From: Humulus lupulus
Taxonomy: Eukaryota > Streptophyta > Magnoliopsida > Rosales > Cannabaceae
Assembly (NCBI RefSeq): GCF_963169125.1
Contig: NC_084797.1
Coordinates: 86,769,868 to 86,833,867 of the forward strand
Reading direction: 5' to 3'
Length of the DNA stretch: 64,000 nt
The notes under the pieces are model-generated. The model ran no database searches and was not told the origin of the DNA. It was given only the letters and a program-made list of their open reading frames with translations. Every line of letters begins with the position of its first letter. Position 1 is the first letter of the stretch. This document shows, in pieces, positions 21,151 to 33,514 of this stretch. A program made the position numbers and the translations under genes.

Positions 21151-23399
21151 TGTAACGACCCAAATTTACTAATAAGGCTTAAGGGCCTTGATTAGTGTGT
21201 CGGGAGGGCATAATTGGAATATATGTGATTTAATGATAAAAAGTATGCTATATGACTATTTGAATATCTTAAATGCATGGCTATGTGTATTAGTATGCAT
21301 GTAGGCCATGATTAGGTTAGAAAGGGCATAATTGAAATTTTGGCCCGTTGAATGCATAACTGTGTATATATATGTGATAATTGTTGAGACCACATTATCA
21401 TGTGGATATATTTGTGATCTCTGACTCGAGACGATCCTAGTGAGCAGGTTAGCGGAAATGTCACGGCAAGGATTTATACCCGGCTCGGGGCGAGCCTGGG
21501 GGTATAAATGGGAATTTAGATAATATATTGGGGAGGGTATTGTGGTCATTTGGCATATTAATATAGGCATAACTGAGGCTTTATGCTTAGTGGAGTTTGT
21601 AGAATGAAGTAGAAGTCTGAAGAAAGAAAGAAAAGGAAAGAAAGAAAAGAAGGGAAAGAAAAGGGAAATAAGAGCAGGCCATTTTGTCAAGGTCGGTCTA
21701 GGTTTTTCTTCATCAGTTCTTGAGGTATTTTGGAGTAGAAATACAGGGCAAGCCAGAGGAAGCTTGAGGCAAGAGTTCTTGCTCTGGCTTCAAGATTTGG
21801 CAAGGGTTTAGCAAGAATAAGCCATTCAGTTGAGGTAAGACTTTGAAGTTTCTTCAGTTTCTGGTTTTGGTATTGAACTATGGTGTCTAAGCTGAATTTG
21901 GTGGGAACTCTAGGGAATTCAAGCTAGAGGTTTAAGGAGGTGTAAGCGAAGGAGGTGTAGAAGCTGACTTAAGGTCGAATCCCCATTGAAGGTATGAAAT
22001 TCTAAGCTTTAAATTCTGAGGTTTTGACTGCTGTGCTGAAGTTTCTGAGTTTGAGGTTCAACCATGGTGAATTTTGAGATTAGGGGTGCATGTAATTGGG
22101 TTTTGTGTATTTGGGATGTGTGGAGTGTGTTGATAAGTTTGTTTTAATGTTTGGTTGAAGATTGGAAATTTTTTTGTAAGGGTTGGCTCGGGGAAATCCC
22201 AGGAAGGAAAAATGCAGGGGTACTGGTACTGTGACTAGCGCTACAGCGCTAGCCTTTGGGTGCTGTAGCGCTAGGCTTAGTTGTCTGGGGGATTTTGGTT
22301 CTGCTTCTAGCGCTGTAGCGCCCTCCAAAGAGCATTGTAGCACTACCCTGCCTCCAGAAGAGGGTTTTTGAGTCATTTTCAAGGGTTTTTGCCCGGGGGT
22401 TCAGGGTTTGATTCCACCACCCCGTTTGGTGAAATTAAAGCTTCCTGAGGGCTCGGGATTGGTCCCGAGGTTAGGTTTTGGACTTGAGGTTTGGTGATGG
22501 TTCTGACCTGTGGTTGTGACTAGGTGTGCGCTAGGGTTCAAGAGGGATCGTGCTCAAGGATCAAAGTGAACGAAGCTAGTAAATTTAAAGGTAAGAAAAC
22601 TGCACCCGGTTATCTGTTTGTGATGGGACTATGTGCTCCCGATATCTGTTTAATGTCAATGAAGGGATTATGCCATGGGACATGTGATAAATGGCCTAAG
22701 GGTGCCATATACAATATTTGCGCACAGGGCGCGGCTTGGCCACTGGTAGCTGAGGACAGCTTAATATTCACTGAGCTCGGTTTAGGTGGGCCGGAGTCAG
22801 TGGGATAAATAGAGGGTGCGGCCTAAGGACGCTAACCCTAGTTATCATTTGTGATTAATTGTTGATGAGAAATGACATGTTTGGTATACTTGATTATCAT
22901 GGATGTTTGGTCTAACGAGAATATGTTTATGTGATATGAGATATTGAATTGTCTGATGATTGTTTATGCTCTGTTATTGTGTTTTCTTACTGGGCCTTGG
23001 CTCATGGGTGCTACGTGGTGCAGGTAAAGGCAAAGGCAAGTAGGACCAATCCTGAGATGGAGAGCTGCGGGGTTGAATGTACATAGTCAGCTGTTCGGCC
23101 GCCATGGCCGAGGAGTGGATCAGGATAAGGAATGCCTATCAGACTATTTTGCCTTAGACTGGCTAATTACTGTATTTAAATGTTGGATCTTTGTAAATGG
23201 TTTTAATCTTATTATTTTTGGGAACCCGTGTAAACTGAAAATGTTTATTTATAAGAAATGCAGCTTTTGAGACCAAAATCTTTTAACTCTAGTTCCATTA
23301 TAGTTATGGTATCACGTTTTTAATTAAATGACTTGATTAGCAAGTCTGACACTTTTATAAACACACAGTGTAACGGTCTTGGCTATCCAGGGCGTTACA
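21151..23399 (+). mobile_element. 3' LTR of element A
   Basis: 2249 bp, TGTAACGACCC...CAGGGCGTTACA, then GAACC (23400-23404). Shorter than the 5' LTR because about 158 bp are missing after TATTGGGG (near 21533) and the GA-rich tract is shorter (21618-21665). Carries the conserved LTR block (22985-23040) and the GCGCT module (22236-22345). Confidence 0.93.
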
Positions 23400-23404
23400 G
23401 AACC

Positions 23405-25742
23405 CAAATAATCATCAAAATATAGAACAAAACTAGCATGCATAGTAGTTTTTGCCAAACCCACGCAATCACATTGTACAATCGCAAGGCCATAGGGCCT
23501 CATGAGCGCATGCTGCCCTCCCGGATTGGTTAATCTGCAACAGCCAGCATTCTACATGCTATTGCCGACCACGTCTTATTAGTCGTGCTTTCCAGACAAA
23601 TACAGTGTATAAATCTCTCCCATATATCACAATTACACATATTCCTAATACATTAATATTAAAAAATTATGCAAGGCGTGCATATAATCACGTCTGGTAA
23701 CCGGGCCAAATCCCCAATCTCAATACAGGTGCGAGTTTTCTTACCTCAAGTCTTGCATGAATAAATAGTATGACCCCGAGCACGATCCTTTCCCATGACT
23801 GGCGGTATAACTAGTCACAACCATAAACGACACTTCCGTTAAGAACTAAATCCAAACATTGTATCAAGGAAAAATCTCAACCTCTCGGGACCTCCAATTC
23901 CACCAAACTGAGTGGTGCAATCATTCCCCGATCAACCCAAAATCTTCCCAAGCCCTAAAAATGACTCATGGCTAAATTGGAATAGGGCAGGAGCGCCCAA
24001 ACCAAGGGCAGGGGAGCACCAACTGGGCAGGGACACTCAAAGTTTCCCCTTGCATAGCACAGCAGCACCCAACAAGTTAGAGGCTTCCCCGACTCTCCCC
24101 TTCTTAGAGCTAGGGCGCCCAAACCAAGCGCAAGGGCGCTACATCGCGAACCTTGAATTCTGGGTTGCGTTTTTCTGTGATTTTTTAAACTCCAAACACC
24201 ACAAACTAATTAGAAACTTCAAAAATACATCCAAAACACATTTCAGTCTTGAACCAACTTTCAAAAACTACCACAACACTCATAAAACAACATAAGGTCA
24301 TCAAGAACATACCCGATCCCAAGCTAACAACCCAAAAAGAGATTTTGGGTCTCAAAATCCATTCCTCTAAAAACCAGAATTCTCACAAAAAAAACATTAT
24401 TCCAAGTCCAAACAGACATTGGTCAGGGACACTCAAAGTTTCCCATTGCATAGCGCAGGGGCGTCCAACAAGTTAGAAGCTCCCCCGACTCTCCCCTTCT
24501 TAGCGCTGGGGTGCCCAAACCAAGTGCAAGGGCGCTACGTCGCGAACCCTGAATTCTGGGTTGCATTTTTCTGTGATTTTTTCAATTCCAAACACCACAA
24601 ACTAATTAGAAACTTTAAAAATACATCCAAAACACATTTCAGTCTTGAAACAACTTTCAAAAACCCCCCACAACACTCCTAAAACAATATAAGATCATCA
24701 AGAACATACCAGATCCCAAGCTAATAACCCAAAAAGAGATTTTGGTTCTCAAAAGCCATTCCTCTAAAAACTAGAATTCTCACAACAAAAACATTATTCC
24801 AGGTGCAAACTGACATTACAAACAATGTAGAAATTAATCCTTGAACCTCAAACAACTTAATAAAACCAACTAATGCCCAAATTTTTTGAAACTCAAGCTA
24901 ACTCAAAAAAATCCTTCGAGAACACTTAAGAGAAAAAGAAAGAAGAAGTGAAGAGTACCCATACCTTTCCTCTGAAATCCTTGAATCACTTCTTGTGTCT
25001 ATGACCTCCAGCAACCAAAATCCTCCCCATTGAAGCTGAATCCCACCAATATCTCCAATTTATGGCAAGGTTTGCTCTAGGTCAAGTGTTTGGCTCTCAA
25101 AACTCCAACAAGAACTTAGGAGAGAGAGAGAGAGAATATACTTGAATTACCTAGAGTATTCCGCCTATTACATAACTTAACTTGGTCAAATATTCAAAAT
25201 GACCATTTTACCCCTAGCCCCAATTAACCTCAAAACAAAATCCAAGGGAATTTCGGTCATTTTTCCTAAATATCCTCTAATCCTTAAATTATACCACTAA
25301 TTCCCAATTTAAACATTAATTCCATTATTCTTCCAATTAATCCCCTTTTTCCAATAAGTCCTGGTAATTTACCAAATTACCAAAATATCCTTAGGCTCAC
25401 CTAGAGCCGGGCATTAATTCCCGTTGTGACTATTCTAATAAATTGCTCAAAAGGATCGTCTCATGCCGAATATCTCAAATATATGTGGTAGCAAACATAT
25501 AGCATATAAAATTACAATTATACTCTGAACGGGCCAAAATTATGAAGATGACCATTTTTAGCAAAAGGGGGTATTTAAACACATTTAACACATAAACATG
25601 CATAAACAGCCATATTATAATATAATTCATACAGTTCACATAATAATACATATATTCAATTTAAAAACACATAATTTTGAATTATGTCATCTCGACATAC
25701 AAACCAAGGTACTAAACATTATTAGAATTTTTGGATGTTACA
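23405..25742 (-). mobile_element. Minus-strand Tekay-type LTR, right piece (LTR I)
   Basis: Continuation of 13344-13753 beyond element A. It ends on the plus strand with GAATTTTTGGATGTTACA, so the minus-strand LTR start is TGTAACATCCAAAAATTC, a diverged family start. The combined length is near 2.75 kb, longer than its relatives, partly because of an internal 396-bp tandem duplication (24028-24816). No internal region adjoins, so it is a solo LTR. Confidence 0.8.
24028..24816. repeat. Tandem duplication of about 396 bp inside LTR I
   Basis: CAGGGACACTCAAAGTTTCC at 24028 recurs at 24424, and the two units stay alignable (CGACTCTCCCCTTCTTAG, ACTAATTAGAAAC, AACACATTTCAGTCTTGAA) up to AAACAGACATT (24411) and AAACTGACATT (24807). 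The units carry substitutions, so the duplication is not recent. Confidence 0.85.
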
Positions 25743-26876
25743 CGCGGACACCAAGCGTAGGGACGCATGACACTGGGCATTTGCGGCTGGGCTGAGAGGC
25801 TCGGGCCTCCTCTTTCTTCTTATGTCCAGAATCTTTAAACATAAATTTCTAAAATAATTACAAAAATCCTATGCTCTTTATGGCTTACACAAGATCTAGA
25901 AAAAATTAAAAAATTCAAATTCCTAAAAAGATAGCACCATATAATTAACGATCTACCATTCCACCGTACATTCAAAATACATATCCATCCATTCAATATA
26001 CACATCAACATACATATAAATAATACAAGAAACCCGCACAAAATTTAATATATATATGTAGCTGCTTTGGTACCAAATGCTGGTATAAATTGATAAAAAC
26101 TAGAATACACAGCAGAATAGAACTTCAAAATATTTATTAATACCAGCTAGGATCACACATATATATTTATATTAAATGACATATAAATAGATAAGATATT
26201 ACCTCTAATAATCTATCAAGTGTCCTTGAATCTTTTCGTATAAATCAACGATCTTCCTATCCTTTTGAAAGCTCACACCTTAGCCTTCCAAGCAAATCCT
26301 CTAACACACAAGGACGTGTGTGGGCACGTAGGATTCAAAGGCTGATTTAGACTCTATAGATGTACTCAACACATGAGATTTAGAGAGGATTGAGAAGAGA
26401 GAGCCTATTGAAATTAGAATTTCTGGTTTAGGAAATTCTATCATTTATTTTCTTTGAGATAGTCTGATAACCAAGAATTTAAAACTTCTTAAACTTATTA
26501 AAAGTATCCATTATTTCATTTTATTTAATTAATCTGATCTATAGATAATCTGATCTATAAACTTCTTAAATTTAATTAATCTTTATTTTATTTAAATAAA
26601 TCTGATCTATTAAAACTTATTTTATATTTTAATTCAAATCATAATTAAATATAAATAAATAAATAAATTTATTTGAAATTCAAAATTCAAATTGCAGGGG
26701 TAGAAATATCCTAGAGATAGGTGCCATTATGGGGCTATCCTTGATTTTCTCATTTGTTTGTATATTTAATATTAAAGATAATATATTTATTGCAAAATAA
26801 ATATCATTCAATTCAAAATTAACTTTATCTTAAAATATCATTTTTAAATAAATAATAATGTTATTATAAATATCTT
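25743..26876 (-). mobile_element. AT-rich retroelement relic, right part, with PBS-like motif
   Basis: On the minus strand TGGTACCAAAGC (complement of 26064-26075) resembles the iMet primer site TGGTATCAGAGC and lies behind a CA-ending candidate LTR end at 26078. The LTR-like part 26078-26876 shares arrangement with the copia-like LTR at 625 (CTCTCTTCTCAATCC, GTTGAGTACATC, AAGGACACTTGATAG on the minus strand). Its outer side seems cut at 26876 by the Tat-type LTR. Boundaries are tentative. Confidence 0.45.
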
Positions 26877-27817
26877 TGTTGTTCGTGATTTCACCATCAG
26901 ACACATGGCAATTAGGAGGAATTGGTGACAAGGCAAGTCGTGGGGTTCTCCGGGTGTGAACTCTTCCTGGCAACTCAATCTGGCCAAGAGTGCATGTGTC
27001 AAAGGGAGGCAACGCCCTGAGGCTTGTCCTCGAGCGGAGGATGTCTCTGGGTGAGGCCACATCCCTAGCATGTCGCGCGCCAATCTCTAGGTCATGGATG
27101 TCTCCAAGAGAGGCCATTTTCCAAGGTCTGTTCTCGAGGTGAGGATGGCTCCGTATGAGACCACGTCATGAGAGGCTCTTCTAGCTGGCCCATCTACCTA
27201 GTCTAGGATTCTAGTCATCGGACCCGGAGTGGCTACCAGATGTCAATCACTGCGGGCATGGGCCCCCATAATATCATCTTACAACTTTTGGTGAGCCTTG
27301 ATTAGTGGTGTCGAGTTTGTAAGCTCGACAGTCGACATTTCCCACAATGCCGCCTGAAATGGGCAAATGTGCGCCGCCCCCTGACAGTCATAGATAAGTT
27401 CCCCATAAAGTTGATGTGTGACTTTAATGCAATGGGCCAAGTGCAATCTGTCTGGGTTGTAGTCTATATTTAGTGCACCCCTTTTTTATTAACTCACCAT
27501 TAATACATCAGGATATGGGAAATTTTATTAATGATAGTTGATTAAAATTTATGACCCCAACCTCTATAAATAGGGCTGGGATATCTCCTTGTAAAGGGTT
27601 CGAAATTTTAGAGAGAGAAACTCTATAACTTAGTGCAATATATATGCTGCCTGAGGACCACCATTGAAGCTTGCTCAAACAAACTTCAAGCTCTAAATAC
27701 CAGAGACTCATGGAATAAGGCTCTTTTATAGCCTGAACCACGTAAAACCCTTGTCTTCTGTTCTATTCTTTTCTTTAAACTCTCAAATTAGGTTGATAGT
27801 GAAAAAGGCAGTCAACA
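26877..27817 (+). mobile_element. 5' LTR of Tat-type gypsy element E
   Basis: 941 bp from TGTTGTTCGTGATTTC to GGCAGTCAACA (inverted ends TGTTG/CAACA). A TATAAATA box lies at 27565-27572, followed by a short R-U5 and then TTTTGGTGCTTTCATTGAGA, in the position and style of Tat-type primer sites. The right boundary is supported by the gag start 48 bases later. The left boundary rests on the TGTTG motif and the end of the AT-rich relic. No matching 3' LTR is visible in the window, since the 3' end of element E is cut at 56557. Confidence 0.7.
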
Positions 27818-27865
27818 TTTTGGTGCTTTCATTGAGATCCTGAAGAAAGCTTGAAGAACATAGAC

Positions 27866-29223
27866 ATGGTGACCACCCAGAGAAATGCGTCAGACGATGC
27901 AGCTCCTCCTGCTGGAGTTGAGGGAGGAGAAACCAACCTTCCACCACCCCAAGACCTCCTTAAGATGGTGGAAGACTACGACAAAAATGTCGAATACGAT
28001 GGCATGGACGATGAGTTTTGTGAGAAGGAATATCCTCAGCCCATGGACACGGAGGAGACGCCAGGGGTGGTGGCGCTCCGCGACCAGTTGGCCACTCAAC
28101 AGTAGAAACTTGACACCTAGGAGGGTAATATCGCCGCCCTACAGGAGATGGTTAACTCCATGAAGGCTACTCTGGCAGCCCAAGGGTTGCGAGTTGACCA
28201 TCCTGACAAAGTACCATCTAGGCAGCCAACTTGTGTGCCATTTGTACAACCAGTTGGAGTGTCACCTGTCGACCCAGTCGGTGTTCCTCCACATCACCTG
28301 GCTGATGTGGTGCAAGATCCGCGAGCTGGTTTGCCCCCCATGAACCCAGCTAGAGTTGGAGCCCCACCTGTTCCACAGGACCGTGGCAAGGGTAAGATCG
28401 ATGAAGATCCTACACCCAAGCAAAAGATGTCTCATCGGAACCCCGACGACAACCAGGCCCCGAGGCTAGCCAATAAGGGTAAACGCCTGGGTTCCCAATG
28501 ACACTGCCAAGGCATCAAAGTTGTGGAGCATAGGATGTTCTGCCTAGGCACGCCAATACAGATCATACGAGGCCCGAAGGTGATGTCCCCACAACACCTC
28601 CCCATCTCCACACGAACAATGGCCAAGGAGCCAACAAGTGAAACTTCTCCGTTAGTTAAGAGTGCGACATCAGCATCACGGTAACAATTAAAATGTTGAG
28701 CCCGATCGAGAAATGGAAATATCATACCCCGAAGGCAGTGGTGCATTCTGAGGCCAAACTGACGTGCAAGAAGGCTTGAACGTTTGTAGGCTTAATAACG
28801 ATTTCGGGTGCGAACTCGGGATGAAGGACCAGTCAGACCTCTGGGACAGCCTCAGTGCCCAAAACAGGGATAACCTATAACAAAGTGCCAACCAAGACTG
28901 TGGCTCCCTTCGCACGGAATTAGAGAACTTGAAGAGGATAATGCTAAGAATGGCCCAACGTCAGGGTCATGACTTTGACTCAGAGGACGAGGATGGGGAG
29001 CCATGCGCTCCTCGAATTGTAGAAGCCCCATTACCGTGAGGCTCTAAGATGCCTGCCATCACGTCTTATTATCGCGATAGAGATCCCACCGGCCACCATT
29101 CAAAGTTCAATAGGTCGATGTTGGTGCATTGCGTCAACAAAGATGCCAAGTGTCATGTGTTCTCGATATCCCTGATAGGGTCAACAACTGAATGATTCAA
29201 GAAGCATATGCCGGGATCCATCA
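27866..29223 (+). pseudogene. Element E gag, first part, broken
   Basis: ATG at 27866 opens MVTTQRNASDDAAPP. The acidic N-terminal region ends at a TAG (about 28102), and a second TAG follows twelve bases later; both replace Gln codons by context. After a Pro/Val-rich linker and a degenerate stretch (28500-28890) come ENLKRIMLRMAQRQG and MPAITSYYRDRDPTGHH, then FNRSMLVHCVNKDAKCHVF. This matches the Tat-type gag motif in which a Y-x-G-x-x-D-P-like block precedes KCRAFS-like text. The element at 29224 interrupts it after KKHMPGSI. Confidence 0.8.
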
Positions 29224-31563
29224 TGTACCAACCCAAAATCGCTAATAAGGCTTAAGGGCCTTGATTAGCGTGCCAGGAAGGAATAATTGGTATATGTGTG
29301 ATTTAATGGTTCAATGCATGATTACTATGATTATGTGACATGCATGTTTGTGAGTATTAGATATGCATGTGGGCCCTTTATAGCTTATAAAGGCATATTT
29401 GTAATTTTGGCCCGTTGAGGGCATAAATGAGATTATGTGATAAATTATTGAGACCACATTATTATGTGGATATATTTGCAGCATATGGCTCGAGACGGTG
29501 CTAGTGAGCAGATTAGCGAGATAGTGACAGCGGGGTTTAATACCCGGCTCGGAGGTAGCCTAGGGGTATTTTTGGGAATTTAGAAAATATTTTGGGAATT
29601 ATTGGATATTGAATAAATGTTTAGTAATTATATGGACATGATGGGATTAACTGGGGAATGTTAGGAGCACTTGAGGAATTAGCAGGAACTGGGGTGAAAA
29701 GACCATTTTGCCGCTAGAGTATTTAATGGTTGGTGACACAATGGTGGGCAATTTGGTCATTGTGTGGACTTAGGGTAGAGTCGTCTAAGTTGTAAAGGAA
29801 ACATTAAAAACACTAGACACATGATGAAAGACCCCAAACTCTCTCATCTCTCTCTCACTCACGATTTCTCTTATCTCTCGCTTGTGCTTTATGTTGAGGA
29901 AAATATAACGGAAGGAAAGGTTTGAAGGGAATTTTACTGGGAATTCTAGAGGAATGTAAGCTCTTAACCAAGAAATTCTACTAAGGAGCTTGGGGGCTTA
30001 AGCTCAAAGTTAGAAGATTGAAAGCTGGTGGGAGATTCAATCATAGCTAAGGTAAGTTCTTGTTCTTGGTTATGTTAAGGAAAATTATGATTATTTGGAT
30101 GGTTTTAGACTGGGTTTTGGGTAGAGAATTGCTGTTGAATTGGAGTATTAGCTTTAGTAATATAACTATGGTTTTGTGTTTGATTGAGTAATCAAAAGCT
30201 TTAATTTTTAGCTAACTTTGTTTTGAATTGGGGAGGTTTGTTTAGGTGGAGTGCTGGGGCAAATTGGTTGGGAAATGTGGAGAAGGAACCCAAAAATTCC
30301 GGGCTTGAATGGGGGTGCTATGACCCAGCTATGGGGTGCCGCACTGCGACGCGTATGTCCATTTTGGCATGGGTATGCTCTTTGAGATGGGGGCGCGCCG
30401 CAACCAGGAGTGGCAAGTTGTGATCCGCCTCCCCTTTGGTTTGGGTCCTTGCTCTCTGACTTGGGGGCAAGTCGCGACCCACTAAGCCAGGTCGCTACTT
30501 GCCTAGAGATTTTTGCGTTAGAATGGTTTCTAGAATTTGTAAGGCTCAAGGGTTCGAACCTAGGCGCTCGGGAAAATTTCTACTACCCAGTTTAGTAGAA
30601 ATTGAGGTCCTGGAGGCTAGTTTATGTCTCCAATGTTTTTATTTGGATTGGAAGTTAACAATTACCCATTGGACATTGTGACTAGGTTTACCACCAAGGC
30701 TCGGGGCTAAGGATCATGGTTGGGTCCATTCCATTATATCCATTCGAAATTAAAGGTAAGAAAACTGGGCCATTGTGTGGCTTTGTTGGGACTGAGATTT
30801 CCCTCTATTTGAATACATATGTTGTATAAATGTGATAATGCCATGTGAGCGTGAAATGAATGGCCTAAGAGAGCTGGGGGCTGATAATTTCAGCATAGGA
30901 CGCGGCTCAGCCACTGTGAGCTGGGGTCAGCTAGATAAACATTGGACTCGACCTAAGCGAGCCAGAGTCAATGGATTAAACATAGGGTGAGGCCTAAGGG
31001 CATCGACCCTGAGTATTACATGTTGATTGAGATGAATTGTTGAATATATATGTTTACTATTGATATTTTGATGTTATTGCGTACTAAATATCTGGTTATT
31101 TGTTTTGTGGTTGATTTATTATCACCGTCTATTATGCTTTACTGTTATGGTTTTCTTGCTGGGCCTTGGCTCACGGGTGCTTCATGGTGGAGGTAAAGGC
31201 AAGGGTAAGCTGGCCCAACCATGAGTTAGAGAGCTCTCGGGGCGAGGTGTATATTGTTAGTTGCTTGTCCACAATGGTCGAGGGAAGTACAGGGACAAAA
31301 GCCTAAAACTTGTATTTTTCCATTAGAGGGGCCAGTGATTGTATAACTTTTGAGAGTTTGTAAATTGTCTTTTAAACCCTGTTTTTGGGTTCCCATGTAC
31401 CACACATATATTTTAATGAAAATTAACCATTTATGATCAAAATCTTTTAACCCTAACCTGATTATGACTTTAGGATCACATTTTTATTCAAATGACTTGG
31501 TTAGCAAGTCATGCACTATTTCAAATGCATAGTGTAACAGTCTTGGTTATCCAGGGCGTTACA
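29224..31563 (+). mobile_element. 5' LTR of element B
   Basis: 2340 bp ending ATCCAGGGCGTTACA. Shares with the 3' LTR at 37758 the CCCGGCTCGG block, the GTCGCGACCCACTAAGCCAG module and the conserved LTR block (31153-31210). Contains open frames such as 30208-30549 that I do not regard as genes. Confidence 0.9.
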
Positions 31564-31566
31564 ACT

Positions 31567-31578
31567 TGGTATTAGAGC
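31567..31578 (+). other. Primer-binding site of element B
   Basis: TGGTATTAGAGC behind the LTR end, one C-to-T change from the initiator-tRNA-type site seen at 16199. Confidence 0.85.
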
Positions 31579-31938
31579 GGTCTAGGTTTAAGGGATCCTG
31601 AAGACTGGCTGCACATGTACTCTCCCCGCTAAAGACAACCTTGACTATGGGTTTGGTAATTGGATACATGTGATTATATTCTTAAGTGCTTGAATGAAAT
31701 ACAAATGCTTTACTACATGATTAATAGGGAGCATAAGATACTGAGAGGGCCTGACCCTTGACTGTTTTGAGGCGTGCTTATTATTATTGTTGTTGCATGT
31801 GAGAGAATATTTGAATGATTATTTGCATATTGATTGCTTGTGGATAGTTGAGTTCCAACAGTGGATCATGGAAAGATTGTTACCATATCATCATTGTCTG
31901 ACCGTTGAGTCATTGATTGCAGATAGACATGGATAACT

Positions 31939-32990
31939 ATGCATCCAAGGTGATGCATATGACTAGCCAGCACAGGGTCTGAGGCTAGAGATGATGAGTA
32001 GGGCCAGAACCCTCTGCCAGTCCCTGAAAACTGGTAGCAAAGACTTTCAGACACGCAAGCTCGATTACAGAGTCAAGAGGAGTAGATTCGCTTATTGAGA
32101 CAACAGGCTCCGTCAGGGAGTACTACACATGCTGTGGCATCAGTTATACAAACATCTGAGGTTGGGAACATGTGGGAGCCACTGTATGAGTAGTTTAGGA
32201 GATAGCATCCTCCAACCTTTGAGGGATGACTGGATCCACTAAAGGCCGAACAGTGGATAAGTATGATTAATTGTATCCTGGATTTCATGAGGGTGGAAGG
32301 TAATGACAGGGTGGCTTGTGCAACCTATATGCTGAGGGAGGATGCCTGTATCTGGTGGGAAGTGGCATCATAGACCAGGGATATTTCTACTCTGACTTGG
32401 AATGGGTTTAGAGAGTTGTTCAGCCAGAAGTACTATAATGTTGTCTCCGTGGCGGTGAAAGTGAATGAGTTTGTGGGGTTAGCACAGGGCAACATGATAG
32501 TTACAAAGTACACCCTAAAGTTTGACAGGCTTGCAAAGTTCGCACCAAATCTAGTGCATACTGATGTCGCCAGACAGGCGCGATTTAGTCGAGGGCTTAA
32601 TGCTATGATAGCTCGAGATGTGAGAATTACAATAGTACCTGGGGGGACGAATCATGCCAAGGCTGTTGAGAAGGCTTTTACCTTTGAGAAGACGGGGAAT
32701 AAGATTTGAAGGGAGAATGCGGTGGGACAGTAGGTTCGCAAGGCAGTTCCTCCATATTCAGGGTTTGGAAGGGGCGGAGGCCCTAGTGATCTAAAGAGGA
32801 AGTCCCCTAACACTTCGATCGCTGTTGGTCCTGATAGGAGGGATCGAGTGCTCACGGTGGCCGCCAGGGAGGCGGTGATATATGGAGAAGTTACCCAGAG
32901 TGCACGAGGTGTAGAAGGGGCCATCCGGGCGAATGTTTGGCAAAGGCTTGGTATGTGTGTGGGGTGGTGGGATACCTCAAGAAGGACATC
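31939..32990 (+). pseudogene. Element B gag, broken
   Basis: The ATG at 31939 corresponds to the start in element A. Capsid text is clearest at 32416-32709: FSQKYYNVVSVAVKVNEFVG, KYTLKFDRLAKFAPNLV, RGLNAMIARDVRIT. The knuckle region near 32950 reads YVCGVVGYLKKDI, where both His and the last Cys of a CCHC knuckle are lost. Several stops lie upstream of 32416. Confidence 0.85.
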
Positions 32991-33009
32991 CCAACAATGA
33001 ATAAAGAGG

Positions 33010-33514
33010 AATCAGGGAAGGTGGACAACTTGACTCCAGCTCGAGTGTTCACCTTGACGCAGACAGAGGCCGAGGCTAGTCTCTTGGTAGTGACAGGTCA
33101 GCTTTCTAGCGATGGCTCTCCTTTTACTGTATTGATTGACTATGGTGCTACACATTCACTTGTTTCTAGTAAGGTAATTGATAGATTGTGTAGACCTAGT
33201 GAGTATTATACTGCGGGGTTTGGGACTATCTGCATACAGGGGAACTGGTGGTGTCTAGGAGATGGATTAGAGCACTGCCAGTGATTGTTGATGGTAGGGA
33301 GCCATCAGTAGACTTGATTGAGTTAGGTAAGGAGGATTTTGACATGATTCTTGGGATGGATTGGCTGTTAAAAAATGGGGCTACCATTGATTGCAGGAAG
33401 AAGATGGTGACCTTTGAGCCTGTGGGATCGGGTCCCTTTGTTTTCGTGGGTGCGGTGCTTGGACCCTGCATACCCATGATATCAGCATTGAGAGCTAGAG
33501 ACCTATTATAGGGA
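33010..33514 (+). pseudogene. Element B aspartic protease, broken
   Basis: ARVFTLTQTEAEASLLVVTG then VLIDYGATHSLVSSKVIDRL: the catalytic Asp is kept, but Ser of D-S-G is Tyr. A frame change near 33230 joins to SRRWIRALPVIVDGREPSVD and FDMILGMDWLLKNGATIDC. A TAG near 33509 matches the one at 18178 in element A. Confidence 0.85.

Larger units (their letters stand above)
13754..23399 (+). mobile_element. Full-length Tekay-type Ty3/gypsy element A with TSD GAACC
   Basis: A 9646-bp element with two LTRs (13754-16195 and 21151-23399), each TGTAACG...CGTTACA, flanked by perfect GAACC duplications (13749-13753, 23400-23404). Inside, in order, are a primer-binding site, gag, protease, RT, RNase H, integrase with chromodomain and a polypurine tract. 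All parts are present, but the frame carries 14 premature stops and at least three frameshifts, so it could move only with help in trans. LTR lengths differ by 193 bp. It sits in opposite orientation inside a related LTR (13344-25742). Confidence 0.95.

Noticed and set aside
13344..25742. Exact target duplication for LTR I
   Set aside because: CACAG before and CGCGG after do not match well enough to claim one.
26078..26876. Complete second copia-like LTR with defined ends
   Set aside because: The outer boundary is lost at the Tat-type LTR, and the inner boundary rests on a PBS-like motif only.
27866..29223. Host gene with acidic and Pro-rich N-terminus
   Set aside because: It directly follows the LTR and primer-site-like sequence and continues into Tat-type gag motifs.
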